A DNA stretch of 64,000 nucleotides, from assembly GCA_963783105.1 (NCBI GenBank), contig CAWAMI010000003.1, positions 186,001 through 250,000 of the forward strand, written 5' to 3'. Both the position numbers and the translations under genes were made by a program. A model generated the notes under the pieces. That model saw only the letters and a program-made list of their open reading frames with translations. It was not told where the DNA came from and did not search any database. Numbering within the stretch: position 1 is the stretch's first letter; each line of letters starts with the position of its first letter. This DNA is from JAVEDQ01 sp963783105. Its GTDB lineage: Bacteria > Actinomycetota > Actinomycetes > Frankiales > Frankiaceae. This document shows positions 1-8,693 of the stretch, piece by piece.

Positions 1-53
1 GGGCGGCTGATAGCAGCGCGCCGCAGGCCGGGCAATGTGACGGGGGGAAAAGC

Positions 54-1598
54 GTGACGGAGGCGCCGCCGCAGATGCGGACCGCGTTCGTGGATCGTCG
101 AACGGCGACGCGGACGCCGATGCCCAACCCTGGCCGGCGGGCCAGTGACCGGGCCGACTATCTCGCCGAGCTGGCACGTCGGTCCGAGGTGCGGGAACTC
201 GCCGGGACGCCGAGCTGGCTGCGCCGCTACGCCCGCGGGCTGGTGGCGGTGGATCTGTTGGGCTCGTTGCTCGCCGCGACGCTGGCCCTCGCCGTTCGTT
301 TCGGTGACAATTTCTCGACCGGCTATCTGATTCTGACCCTGCTCTTCCCGCTCGGCTTCGTCGCCTTCGTCGGCGCGAACCGGGGTTATGAACCGCGCTT
401 CCTCGGCGCCGGTGCGGACGAGTACCGCCGTTCGCTGGAAGCCTCGCTGCGCTACGGCGCCATCTTCGCGATCGTCGCCTACGCGTTCGGCACGGAGCTC
501 GCTCGCGGCTACCTGTTCGTCGCCCTGCCGCTCGCGAGCGTCATCGCGCTCGGCTCGCGCCGGGTGGCCCGCGAGGTGCTGGCCCGGGCCCGCCGCGAGG
601 GGGCGGCGTGCCAGCACCGGGTCGTCGTGGCCGGTACGGAGCGGGCCACGGCGGAGCTGATCCGTCAGGTCCGGCTGCACGCGAGCGCGGGCTTCGAGGT
701 CGTCGCGGCCTGCGTCACCCGGTGTTCCGGTCAGAGCATCGAAGGCGTGCCGGTCATCGGTACCTCGGCCCAGCTGGTCGAGGCCCTCCGGGTCACCGGC
801 GCCGACACCGTCGCGGTCGCGGCCTGGTCCGACCTGAGCCAGTCCGAGCTCCGTCGCCTGTCGTGGCGGTTGGAGGGCAGCGGGGTCACCGTCGTCGTGG
901 CACCGCAGCTCACCGACATCGCCGGCCCGCGCATCCACGTCCGTCCCGTCGCCGGACTGCCGCTGCTGCACATCGAGCAGCCCGAGTTCCGCGGCACCCG
1001 GCGCATCATCAAGGCGACGATCGACCGCACCTCGGCGGCCCTCGCCCTGCTCCTGCTGAGCCCGCTGCTGCTGGCCATCGCCCTGGTCGTCCGGCTGACC
1101 AGCCGCGGACCGGCCATGTTCCGCCAGACCCGGGTCGGCGCGCAGGGATCCCACTTCACAATGATCAAGTTCCGGTCCATGCGCACCGGGGCGGAGACCG
1201 AGGTCGTCGACCTCGCCGCCCAGAACGAGAACGAGAACAGCCTGCTGTTCAAGATGAAGGAGGACCCGCGGATCACACCGGTCGGCAAGTGGCTCCGTCG
1301 GTTCTCCCTCGACGAGCTGCCCCAGCTGATCAACGTGGTGCTCGGGGACATGTCGCTGGTCGGTCCCCGGCCGCCGCTGCCCTCGGAGGTCGAGCGCTAC
1401 GGCGGCGACGTCAGCCGGCGCCTGCTGGTCAAGCCGGGCCTCACGGGGCTCTGGCAGATCAGCGGACGCTCCGAGCTGCCGTGGGACGAGGCGGTCCGGC
1501 TCGACCTGCACTACGTCGAGAACTGGTCGCTGGCCCTCGACTTCCTCATCTGCTGGCGCACCTTCGCCGCCGTCGTCCGGCGCAAGGGCGCGTACTGA
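54..1598 (+). CDS. Polyprenyl glycosylphosphotransferase (exopolysaccharide-type sugar transferase)
   Basis: Integral membrane enzyme that would transfer a sugar-1-phosphate onto undecaprenyl phosphate to begin polysaccharide assembly. The 514-aa protein has several hydrophobic N-terminal segments (about residues 65-160), a nucleotide-binding-like middle region, another hydrophobic segment near 325-345, and the C-terminal bacterial sugar transferase domain. Signature runs are KFRSMRTGAE, DELPQLINVVLGDMSLVGPRPP and KPGLTGLWQ. The GTG start follows a G-rich Shine-Dalgarno-like run; an in-frame ATG lies at 75. Which sugar is transferred cannot be told from sequence, and no glycosyltransferase operon follows it directly. 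Confidence 0.9.
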   Translation: MTEAPPQMRTAFVDRRTATRTPMPNPGRRASDRADYLAELARRSEVRELAGTPSWLRRYARGLVAVDLLGSLLAATLALAVRFGDNFSTGYLILTLLFPLGFVAFVGANRGYEPRFLGAGADEYRRSLEASLRYGAIFAIVAYAFGTELARGYLFVALPLASVIALGSRRVAREVLARARREGAACQHRVVVAGTERATAELIRQVRLHASAGFEVVAACVTRCSGQSIEGVPVIGTSAQLVEALRVTGADTVAVAAWSDLSQSELRRLSWRLEGSGVTVVVAPQLTDIAGPRIHVRPVAGLPLLHIEQPEFRGTRRIIKATIDRTSAALALLLLSPLLLAIALVVRLTSRGPAMFRQTRVGAQGSHFTMIKFRSMRTGAETEVVDLAAQNENENSLLFKMKEDPRITPVGKWLRRFSLDELPQLINVVLGDMSLVGPRPPLPSEVERYGGDVSRRLLVKPGLTGLWQISGRSELPWDEAVRLDLHYVENWSLALDFLICWRTFAAVVRRKGAY

Positions 1599-1616
1599 GC
1601 AGCTGAGCCCTGGACC

Positions 1617-2996
1617 TCAGCCGAGGTAGCCGGCGCCGCGCAGGTGGTCGAGGACGTCGTCGACCACCTGCGCCGGCTCCCGTCCCGTGGTGTCGGCGAC
1701 CACGTCGGCGTCCTCGGGCGCCTCGTAGGGGTCCGAGATCCCGGTGAACTCCGGGAGCTCGCCCGACCGGGCCTTGGCGTAGAGACCCTTGCGGTCGCGG
1801 CGCTCACACTCCTCGAGCGGCGTCGCGATGTGCACGAGGACGAAGCCGGCCGCCGGCGACGAGTTCTCGACCATCGCCCGGACCTCGCGCCGGGTGCTGT
1901 CGTAGGGCGCGATCGGCGCGCAGACGGCGATGCCACCCGCGGCGCTGACCTGGGCGGCCACCCAGCCGATGCGGCGGACGTTGGTGATGCGGTCGGCCCG
2001 GGAGAACCCGAGACCGGCCGTGAGGTGCCTGCGGACCCGGTCGCCGTCGAGCAGCAGCACGTGACGAGCGGTGAGTTCGAGCAGCCGCACCGCGAGCAGG
2101 CCGGCGACGGTCGACTTGCCGCTGCCGGACAAGCCGGTGAACAGGATGGTCAGTCCCTGCTCGCTGCGGCGGCGATGCGTCCGCCGCAGGGCGGCGAGCA
2201 CGGGCTCCGGCCCGACGGCTCCGTGTGCGCCGCCCTCCAGCGTCTCGCGGACCGCCTGGGCGGACGGCGATTGCGGCGCCGGTGCGACGTCGGCGTCGGG
2301 CAGTCCGTACCCGGCGGCAACGGCGCGGCGCAGATCCGGGCCGGCGGAGGCGGCCAGCGGAACGACCGTGAGCAGCACCCTGTCGGCAGCGTCGGGGCCG
2401 AGCTCGGCGAGACCGGCCCGCAGCGCGGCGAGTCGGGTGTGGTGCTCGGGGTCGGTCGCCTCCACGCCCCCGGCCAGGACGGCGACCACGGCGCCGTCGG
2501 CGGCGTCGAGCCGATCGCGTAGCCGCTGGAGGTCGGCGGAGAACAAGGGACGGTCGGTCAGGAGGCCGACCACCCGCCGCCATCCGCGGGCCGAGACCGC
2601 TGCGGCGAGGACGGCCGGGGAGCGTCGCAGGGCCGCCGCGTCGGGGTGGGCGGGCAGCCGAACGCCCGTCATGCGACCGGAGACGTGCCCGTCGACCATT
2701 GCCTCGACGTCGAGGACGGCGATCAGGACCCCCTCGGCGTCGCGCAGCGCCAGCCGCTCGCCCGGCCCCCGGGCCTCGGGCGCTGAGCTGCTGCTGCCGG
2801 TCGGCGCCGGCAGCAGCAGTTCGCCGAGGTCGAGATGCGGCAGGCACAGCCGGAGTTCGACCGCGGACAGGTCGGCGGCGCTCAGGGCGAGCTCCGGCCA
2901 GCCCGCCGCGTCCCGGTCCAGCGCAGTCGCCTCGTCCGGGGGCAGGAGAAGGCCGCCTGCGGCGGGCGGAACGAGGTGCGAGTAGTTGTCGGGCAC
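1617..2996 (-). CDS. cysC: Adenylyl-sulfate kinase with degenerate sulfurylase-like N-terminal domain
   Basis: Would phosphorylate APS to PAPS with ATP. The last 170 residues are a full APS kinase: P-loop GLSGSGKST near residue 290, then LLDGDRVRRHL, GFSRADRITNVRRIG, and the GLYAKARSGELPEFTGISDPYE segment. About 280 residues precede it and look like an ATP-sulfurylase-type fold. However, the sulfurylase active-site pattern (TRNPxHxxH) is reduced to LLTDRPLFSADL, so this half is probably not catalytic. The start is the GTG 31 bp from the divergent phosphatase start. It sits head-to-head with the cysQ-like gene, with cysD and cysN further along the other strand. Confidence 0.85.
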   Translation of the reverse strand: MPDNYSHLVPPAAGGLLLPPDEATALDRDAAGWPELALSAADLSAVELRLCLPHLDLGELLLPAPTGSSSSAPEARGPGERLALRDAEGVLIAVLDVEAMVDGHVSGRMTGVRLPAHPDAAALRRSPAVLAAAVSARGWRRVVGLLTDRPLFSADLQRLRDRLDAADGAVVAVLAGGVEATDPEHHTRLAALRAGLAELGPDAADRVLLTVVPLAASAGPDLRRAVAAGYGLPDADVAPAPQSPSAQAVRETLEGGAHGAVGPEPVLAALRRTHRRRSEQGLTILFTGLSGSGKSTVAGLLAVRLLELTARHVLLLDGDRVRRHLTAGLGFSRADRITNVRRIGWVAAQVSAAGGIAVCAPIAPYDSTRREVRAMVENSSPAAGFVLVHIATPLEECERRDRKGLYAKARSGELPEFTGISDPYEAPEDADVVADTTGREPAQVVDDVLDHLRGAGYLG

Positions 2997-3026
2997 GACG
3001 AGGAAGTCTGGCAGACTGCTGTGATC

Positions 3027-3833
3027 ATGACTCCCACCGCGCAACCGCTCGGAGCAGCCGAGGCCGACGGCGACGCCGCGTTCGCGGTGCAACTGGCCGG
3101 AGAGGCCGTGCGCCTCCTCGAGGCGTTGCGCGAGCAGATGGGGACCGCCGACGTCGACGCGCTGCGCAAGGCGGGGGACCGGCGCTCGCACGAGTTCCTC
3201 ATGCGTGCCTTCGGCGAGTCCCGTCCGGACGACGCCGTCCTGTCCGAGGAGGGGACCGACGACGCCGCCCGCCTCGGCGCCGAGCGGGTCTGGATCGTCG
3301 ACCCGCTCGACGGCACCCGGGAATTCGGCGAGGGCCGCGGCGACTGGGCGGTGCACATCGCGCTCTGGGTGCGCACGGGGCACGAGGGCGGGCAACTCGC
3401 CCTCGGCGCCGTGGGGCTGCCGGACGGCGTGGTGCTGAGCTCGCATCCGGCACCGGACCCGCCGCCGACCCCCGAGGCCGGTCAGCCCCCGCGCGTCGTC
3501 GCCAGTCGGACCCGGGCCCCCGCGGTCGTCGACGACGTCGTCGCGGCCCTGGCCGGCGTGAAGGTGCCACTCGGCTCCGCCGGTGCCAAGATCGCGGCCG
3601 TCATCCGCGGTGAGGCCGAGGCGTACGTGCACGCCGGCGGCCAGTGGGAATGGGACTCGGCCGCGCCCGTCGCCGTCGCGCACGCCGCCGGCGTCGTCGC
3701 CACCCGGCTGGACGGCTCGCCCCTGCTCTACAACCAGCCGCGCCCCTACCTGCCCGACCTCATCGTCTGCCGGCCCGAACTGGCCGAGCGGGTGCTGGCG
3801 GCGGCCGCGACCGGCACGAGCGACTCCACCTGA
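3027..3833 (+). CDS. cysQ: 3'(2'),5'-bisphosphate nucleotidase / inositol-phosphatase family (CysQ-like)
   Basis: A soluble metal-dependent phosphatase of about 268 residues. In this family CysQ removes the 3'-phosphate of PAP or PAPS and so balances sulfate assimilation. The metal-binding signature is present: LSEEG, then WIVDPLDGTREF, and later the WEWDSAAPVAVAHAAG segment typical of the C-terminal subdomain. The start ATG is preceded in frame by GTG (3021), so either could be used. It is divergent from the APS kinase gene and followed by cysD and cysN, which supports the sulfate role over inositol monophosphatase. Confidence 0.87.
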   Translation: MTPTAQPLGAAEADGDAAFAVQLAGEAVRLLEALREQMGTADVDALRKAGDRRSHEFLMRAFGESRPDDAVLSEEGTDDAARLGAERVWIVDPLDGTREFGEGRGDWAVHIALWVRTGHEGGQLALGAVGLPDGVVLSSHPAPDPPPTPEAGQPPRVVASRTRAPAVVDDVVAALAGVKVPLGSAGAKIAAVIRGEAEAYVHAGGQWEWDSAAPVAVAHAAGVVATRLDGSPLLYNQPRPYLPDLIVCRPELAERVLAAAATGTSDST

Positions 3834-3922
3834 CCGTCGGCCGGTTCGCCCGACGGGGTGACAGGCCGGCGCGCGGCCGGGTGATGCTCGCGGAAGCGCC
3901 GCGTGGGAGGGGGGCCCGCACG

Positions 3923-3928
3923 TAAGGT
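3923..3928 (+). promoter_or_regulatory. Candidate -10 element for a leaderless upstream ORF before cysD
   Basis: TAAGGT lies 7 nt before a GTG at 3936, the spacing expected for a leaderless transcript starting at that GTG. The same TANNNT-N6/7-GTG layout recurs at several gene starts in this window. Confidence 0.35.
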
Positions 3929-3935
3929 TGCCTCC

Positions 3936-4097
3936 GTGGCCGCCCGTCTGATGGGCCACGCGACGGGGCGGCGGGACTCGTGGGCACCGGAACTCGGGCA
4001 TCGGGCAACCGGAGACGTGTGGGTGACCCGTCGGGTCAGGTCGGCAGGACAGTCGGAGGGATTCAGCCAACCGTGCGGACGAGTCGTTACGAGCTGA
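3936..4097 (+). CDS. Possible leader ORF overlapping the cysD start
   Basis: A 53-codon ORF beginning with GTG just after TAAGGT and ending 22 nt inside cysD in another frame. Its product is basic, has no recognisable domain, and contains a single Cys near its C-terminus. Leaderless Cys-containing upstream ORFs are known before sulfur genes in mycobacteria, but those have runs of Cys, which this lacks. It may simply be chance coding. Confidence 0.25.
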   Translation: MAARLMGHATGRRDSWAPELGHRATGDVWVTRRVRSAGQSEGFSQPCGRVVTS

Positions 4098-4987
4098 CGC
4101 ACCTGCAGGCGCTGGAAGCCGAGTCGGTGCACATCTTTCGCGAGGTGGCCGCCGAGTTCGAACGGCCCGTGCTGCTGTTCTCGGGCGGCAAGGACTCGAT
4201 CGTGATGCTGCGGCTGGCCGAGAAGGCGTTCTGGCCGGCCAAGATCCCGTTCCCGGTCATGCACGTCGACACCGGTCACAACTTCCCCGAGGTCCTGGAC
4301 TTCCGCGACCGCCGTGTCGCGCAGCTCGGGGTCCGGCTGATCGTCGGCAGCGTCCAGGAGGCCATCGACGCCGGCAAGGTCGTCGAGCAGAAGGGCCCCA
4401 AGGCGATGCGCAACCAGCTGCAGACGCCGGTGCTGCTCGAGTCGATCGAGCAGGGCGAGTTCGACGCCGTGTTCGGGGGCGCCCGGCGCGACGAGGAGAA
4501 GGCCCGCGCCAAGGAGCGCGTGTACTCCTTCCGTGACGAGTTCGGGCAGTGGGATCCGAAGAACCAGCGGCCCGAGCTGTGGAGCCTCTACAACGGCAAG
4601 CACCGCCGCGGCGAGCACATCCGCGTCTTCCCGTTGTCGAACTGGACCGAGCTCGACATCTGGCAGTACATCGCTCAGGAGAAGATCGAGATCCCGTCGA
4701 TCTACTTCGCGCACACCCGTCCGGTGATCAAGCGGGACGGGATGCTGCTCGCGGTGGGCGGGCCCGTCCAGCCGCTCGACGGCGAGGAGCCGTTCGACGC
4801 GACCGTCCGCTACCGCACGGTGGGGGACACGAGCTGCACCGGGGCGGTCGAGTCGACCGCGGCCACCCTCGACGAGGTCATCGACGAGGTCGCCGCGACG
4901 CGCATCACCGAGCGCGGCGCCACCCGGGCGGACGACCGGGTGAGCGAGGCCGCCATGGAAGACCGCAAGAAAGAGGGGTACTTCTAG
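4073..4987 (+). CDS. cysD: Sulfate adenylyltransferase subunit 2
   Basis: The PP-loop ATPase subunit of the CysDN sulfate adenylyltransferase, which makes APS from sulfate and ATP in the cytoplasm. The pyrophosphatase loop reads LLFSGGKDSIVMLRL near residue 40. FGGARRDEEKARAKER and the C-terminal EDRKKEGYF are family hallmarks. From the GTG at 4073 the product is 304 residues, the usual length, and GGAGGG lies 12 nt upstream. A longer reading from 3980 adds an unconserved tail. cysN follows 32 bp downstream. Confidence 0.93.
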   Translation: MRTSRYELTHLQALEAESVHIFREVAAEFERPVLLFSGGKDSIVMLRLAEKAFWPAKIPFPVMHVDTGHNFPEVLDFRDRRVAQLGVRLIVGSVQEAIDAGKVVEQKGPKAMRNQLQTPVLLESIEQGEFDAVFGGARRDEEKARAKERVYSFRDEFGQWDPKNQRPELWSLYNGKHRRGEHIRVFPLSNWTELDIWQYIAQEKIEIPSIYFAHTRPVIKRDGMLLAVGGPVQPLDGEEPFDATVRYRTVGDTSCTGAVESTAATLDEVIDEVAATRITERGATRADDRVSEAAMEDRKKEGYF

Positions 4988-5019
4988 ATGACCGGGGCCT
5001 CCTATGACAAGGCTTCTCG

Positions 5020-6288
5020 ATGACTGAGCTCCTGAGGGTCGCGACGGCAGGGTCGGTCGACGACGGCAAGAGCACGCTCATCGGGCGGCTGCTCTACGAC
5101 ACGAAGAGCCTGTTCTCCGACCAGCTCGAGGCGGTCGAGCGGACGAGCAAGCAGCGCGGCGACGAGTACACCGACCTCGCGCTGCTGACCGACGGCCTGC
5201 GCGCCGAGCGGGAGCAGGGCATCACGATCGACGTCGCCTACCGCTACTTCGCCACCCCGCAGCGCAAGTTCATCCTCGCCGACACCCCGGGCCACGTGCA
5301 GTACACGCGGAACATGGTCACCGGCGCATCGACGGCGAACCTGGCGCTGATCCTCGTCGACGCGCGCAAGGGCGTGCTGCAGCAGAGCCGGCGGCACGCG
5401 TTCCTGGCCTCGCTGCTGCGGGTGCCCCACCTCGTCCTGTGCGTCAACAAGATGGACCTCGTCGACTACGACCAGGACGTCTTCGAGTCGGTGAAGTCGG
5501 AGTTCCGGGAGTTCGCCGCCAAGCTCGACATCGGCGACCTCACCGCGATCCCCGTCTCCGCGCTGAACGGCGACAACATCGTGCGCCGCTCGGAAACCAT
5601 GCCCTGGTACGAGGGCACCTCGCTGCTGCACCACCTCGAGGACGTGCACATCGCGAGCGACCGCAACCTGATCGACGTCCGCTTCCCGGTGCAGTACGTC
5701 ATCCGTCCGCGCGGGTCGTCCGGGCTCGGCGACGCCTTCCACGACTACCGCGGCTACGCCGGTCAGGTCGCCGGGGGAGTGCTCAAGCCGGGCGACGAGG
5801 TCGTCGTCCTGCCGTCGGGCCTCACGTCGCGCATCGCCGGGATCGAGACGATGGACGGGCCGGTCGAGGAGGCCTACGCACCCATGTCGGTGACGGTCCG
5901 GCTGGAGGACGACCTCGACATCTCCCGCGGCGACATGATCTGCCGGCCCGGCAACCAGCCGTCCACGACGCAGGACGTCTCCGCGATGGTCTGCTGGATG
6001 AGCGAGGCGGCGTCGCTGCTGCCGCGGCAGAAGCTGGCGATCAAGCACACGACGCGCACCGCCCGGGCGATGGTCAAGGAGATCAACTACCGGGTGGACA
6101 TCGACTCCCTGCACCGCGACGAGTCGGCCGGAGCGCTGTCGCTGAACGAGATCGGCCGGGTCTCGCTGCGCACGACCCAGCCGCTGTTCCACGACGAGTA
6201 CCGCCGCAACCGCAGCACCGGCTCGTTCATCCTCATCGACGAGACCACCGGCGTCACCGTGGGCGCGGGGATGACACTGCCGAACTAG
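5020..6288 (+). CDS. cysN: Sulfate adenylyltransferase subunit 1 (GTPase)
   Basis: The translation-factor-like GTPase subunit whose GTP hydrolysis drives APS formation by CysD. G-motifs are clear: GSVDDGKST near the N-terminus, DTPGH, and NKMD. They are followed by the two beta-barrel domains. At 422 residues it is the stand-alone form: no APS kinase domain is fused at the C-terminus, consistent with the separate cysC upstream. It is co-directional with cysD and probably co-transcribed. Confidence 0.94.
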   Translation: MTELLRVATAGSVDDGKSTLIGRLLYDTKSLFSDQLEAVERTSKQRGDEYTDLALLTDGLRAEREQGITIDVAYRYFATPQRKFILADTPGHVQYTRNMVTGASTANLALILVDARKGVLQQSRRHAFLASLLRVPHLVLCVNKMDLVDYDQDVFESVKSEFREFAAKLDIGDLTAIPVSALNGDNIVRRSETMPWYEGTSLLHHLEDVHIASDRNLIDVRFPVQYVIRPRGSSGLGDAFHDYRGYAGQVAGGVLKPGDEVVVLPSGLTSRIAGIETMDGPVEEAYAPMSVTVRLEDDLDISRGDMICRPGNQPSTTQDVSAMVCWMSEAASLLPRQKLAIKHTTRTARAMVKEINYRVDIDSLHRDESAGALSLNEIGRVSLRTTQPLFHDEYRRNRSTGSFILIDETTGVTVGAGMTLPN

Positions 6289-6295
6289 GGCCGCC

Positions 6296-6406
6296 GTTCG
6301 CGGTTGGGGCGGTGCTGTTCGCGGTTGGGGCGGTGCTGTTCGCGGTTGCCGCGGAAAACCGCCGCAGATTCCGCGCAGACCGCGAACACCCGCACCCGTT
6401 CGCGGT
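6296..6406 (+). repeat. 21-bp tandem repeat with GTTCGCGGT motifs
   Basis: Two perfect 21-bp copies (6296-6316 and 6317-6337) and a partial third (from 6338) each begin GTTCGCGGT. A fourth direct copy of the 9-mer is at 6398 and an inverted copy, ACCGCGAAC, at 6379-6387. The 6338 and 6379 copies could form a hairpin between the convergent cysN and ligase genes, so part of this may act as a terminator. Confidence 0.7.
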
Positions 6407-6434
6407 CGCCGCGGGCCGTCAGGGCGTCAGCGGG

Positions 6435-7511
6435 TCAGGCGCCGAGCCCGGCCACGATGTCGTCCAGCGCGTAGGTGATCGGCCGCTCCAGCTGCTCGTA
6501 GGTGCACGACTCGGGCGTGCGGTCCGGGCGCCAGCGGTTGAACTGCGCGGTGTGCCGGAAGCGCTCGCCCTCCATGTGGTCGTAGCGCACCTCGACCACC
6601 AGCTCCGGCCGCAGTGGGACGAACGACAGGTCCTTGCCGGCGTTCCACCTCGAGCCCTCGCCCTTGCGCGGGGTGCGCTCGCCGGCCTCGTGCGCCGCCC
6701 AGTTCCAGGGGTGGCCCTCGAACTCGGTGACCAGCGGCTGCAGCTCCTGGAACAGCTCCTTGCGCCGGGCCAGCGGGAAGGCGCCGATGACACCGATCGA
6801 GTTGAGCACGCCCTCGTCGGTGTAGAGGCCGAGCATCAGGGAGCCGACCGTCTCGGGTCCGCTCTTGTGCACCCGGTAGCCGGCGACGACGCAGTCGGCG
6901 GTCCGCTCGTGCTTGATCTTGAACATGACGCGCTTGTCGGGCTGGTAGGTCCCGGAGAGCGGCTTGGCGACCACGCCGTCGAGCCCCGCGCCCTCGAACT
7001 CGACGAACCAGCGCTGCGCCGTCTCGACGTCGTCGGTCGCGGGCGTGACGTGAATCGGGGCCGGCACCCCGGCCAGGGCGTCGACGAGGGCGGCGCGCCG
7101 TTCGGCGAAGGGACGACCGGTGAAGTCCTCGTCGCCGAGGGCCAGCAGGTCGAAGGCGACGAATGACGCCGGGGTCTGTCCGGCGAGCTTGTTCACCCGC
7201 GATTCGGCGGGATGGATCCGCTGGCCGAGGGCCTCGAACTCGAGCCGGCCGTTGATCGGCACGACGATCTCGCCGTCGAGCACGATCCGCTCGGGCAGCA
7301 GGCGGCGGACCGCGTCGACGACCTCGGGGAAGTACCGCGTCATCGGCTTCTCGTTCCGGCTGCCGAGCTCCACCTCGTCGCCGTCGCGGAACACGATGGT
7401 GCGGAAGCCGTCCCACTTGGGTTCATACGAGGCACCTGGCGGGATGGACGGCACCGACTTCGCGAGCATCGGGGCGACCGGGGGTGAGACGGGCAGCTGC
7501 ACGTCGCCCAT
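6435..7511 (-). CDS. ligC: ATP-dependent DNA ligase, LigC type
   Basis: Seals DNA nicks through a lysyl-AMP intermediate. The nucleotidyl lysine lies in EPKWDGFR near residue 30. Later ligase motifs follow: VLDGEIVV, FVAFDLL, EGVVAKP-like GLDGVVAKP, and MFKIKHERTADCVV, then an OB-fold domain. The ATG start gives 358 residues, the size of mycobacterial LigC, with no polymerase or nuclease domain of LigD. No Ku or LigD gene is in the window, so a base-excision or backup role is the best guess. Confidence 0.92.
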   Translation of the reverse strand: MGDVQLPVSPPVAPMLAKSVPSIPPGASYEPKWDGFRTIVFRDGDEVELGSRNEKPMTRYFPEVVDAVRRLLPERIVLDGEIVVPINGRLEFEALGQRIHPAESRVNKLAGQTPASFVAFDLLALGDEDFTGRPFAERRAALVDALAGVPAPIHVTPATDDVETAQRWFVEFEGAGLDGVVAKPLSGTYQPDKRVMFKIKHERTADCVVAGYRVHKSGPETVGSLMLGLYTDEGVLNSIGVIGAFPLARRKELFQELQPLVTEFEGHPWNWAAHEAGERTPRKGEGSRWNAGKDLSFVPLRPELVVEVRYDHMEGERFRHTAQFNRWRPDRTPESCTYEQLERPITYALDDIVAGLGA

Positions 7512-7543
7512 CTTCGCAGGCGTTCGGCACCCGCTCCGCTGGA

Positions 7544-7549
7544 TAACTT
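7544..7549 (+). promoter_or_regulatory. Candidate -10 for leaderless glycosyltransferase gene
   Basis: TAACTT is followed by 7 nt and then the GTG at 7557. This favours GTG 7557 over the TTG at 7548 as the translation start. Confidence 0.35.
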
Positions 7550-7556
7550 GGCCTGC

Positions 7557-8693
7557 GTGGGTGACCGGTGCGTCGAGATCGTCGTGGGCCGCTACCGGCC
7601 GGACCGGGACGGCGTCTCCGCCTACGTCGAGCGCCTGGTGGCCGCCCTGCCCGCGGTGGGGGTGCAGGCGATGGTCACCGAGTGGCCCGGGATGCGCCAC
7701 TTCCGCCGGCGGCCCGACGCGGACCTCGTGCACGTGCAGTTCGCCCCCTCCGCCTACGGCTACTCGGGCGGTGTCGGCTTGCTGCCGTTGCGCACGCGTG
7801 CGCCGATCGTGACGACCCTGCACGAGTACGGCTGGTGGAGCTGGACGCCGCTCGAACGCCCAGCGCCGCTGGCCGCCGTGCAGCGCCGCGTATCAATCTG
7901 GGGCGAGCGGACGGGGCGCTGGGACCGGGAGACGCTGCTGTTGGCCCCGGCGAGCCGGGCGCTGGTGGTGACCGGGCGCGGGCACGCCGATGTCGTCCGG
8001 CACCGGCTCGGCCGGCCCGCCCAGGTCATCCCGATCGGCGCCAACGTCGGGGTCGCCTTCGACGGGGACCGCGCCTCCGCACGTCGCGCGCTCGGCCTGC
8101 CCGAGGACGTGCCGATCGTCGCCTTCTTCGGCTTCGTCCACCCGGTCAAGGGGCTGCGGTACCTCATCGACGCGGCGGTCGCGCTGCGCCGCGACCGCTG
8201 GCCCGACCTGCGGGTCGTCGCGGTCGGTGGCTGGCGCTCGCTCGCCTGGCCCGACGACGAGGCCGACGACTTCGTCGACGAGCTGCGTGGGCTCGCCCGG
8301 TCGGCCGGCCTGCCGGAGGACGCCCTCACCTTCACCGGCTTCGTCGACGAGACGACGGCCTCGACCTGGCTCCGGGCCGCCGACGTCGCCGCCCTGCCCT
8401 TCACGCACGGGGTGACCTCCAAGAGCGGCTCGTTGCTGACCTGCTGGGCGCACGGGCTGCCCGTCGTCGCCACCGAGCCGTCGGAGGGGCCGGACGACGA
8501 CGTCGAGGGTGCCGTGGCGCCGGCCCGTCCGCGCGACGACGCGACGCTGCGGCGGTCCTTGGAACGCCTGCTGTCCGACGAAGCGGAGCGGAAGCGGCTC
8601 GCCGGCGAGGGCGCGAAGCGGATGGCGTCGAGGACCTGGGAGGCCGTGGCGGGCGCGCACGCCCGGCTCTACGCCGAGGTGCTCGACAGGTGA
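7557..8693 (+). CDS. Glycosyltransferase, GT4-like
   Basis: A GT-B fold glycosyltransferase of about 378 residues. The N-terminal acceptor domain opens with VEIVVGRYRPDRDGVSAYVERLVAAL. The donor-binding half contains IVAFFGFVHPVKGLRYLIDA and the C-terminal region around KSGSLLTCWAHGLPVVAT. Its last 4 nt overlap the start of the next glycosyltransferase (GTGA), so the two are translationally coupled and probably act on the same glycan. The sugar and acceptor are unknown. Confidence 0.82.
   Translation: MGDRCVEIVVGRYRPDRDGVSAYVERLVAALPAVGVQAMVTEWPGMRHFRRRPDADLVHVQFAPSAYGYSGGVGLLPLRTRAPIVTTLHEYGWWSWTPLERPAPLAAVQRRVSIWGERTGRWDRETLLLAPASRALVVTGRGHADVVRHRLGRPAQVIPIGANVGVAFDGDRASARRALGLPEDVPIVAFFGFVHPVKGLRYLIDAAVALRRDRWPDLRVVAVGGWRSLAWPDDEADDFVDELRGLARSAGLPEDALTFTGFVDETTASTWLRAADVAALPFTHGVTSKSGSLLTCWAHGLPVVATEPSEGPDDDVEGAVAPARPRDDATLRRSLERLLSDEAERKRLAGEGAKRMASRTWEAVAGAHARLYAEVLDR

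Noticed and set aside
2997..4070. Upstream extension of the APS kinase frame to 817 residues
   Set aside because: It would cover the whole cysQ-like gene on the other strand and has no conserved sequence beyond the GTG at 2996.
3834..4072. SAM riboswitch before cysD
   Set aside because: I looked for a SAM-IV-like core and did not find its conserved pieces.
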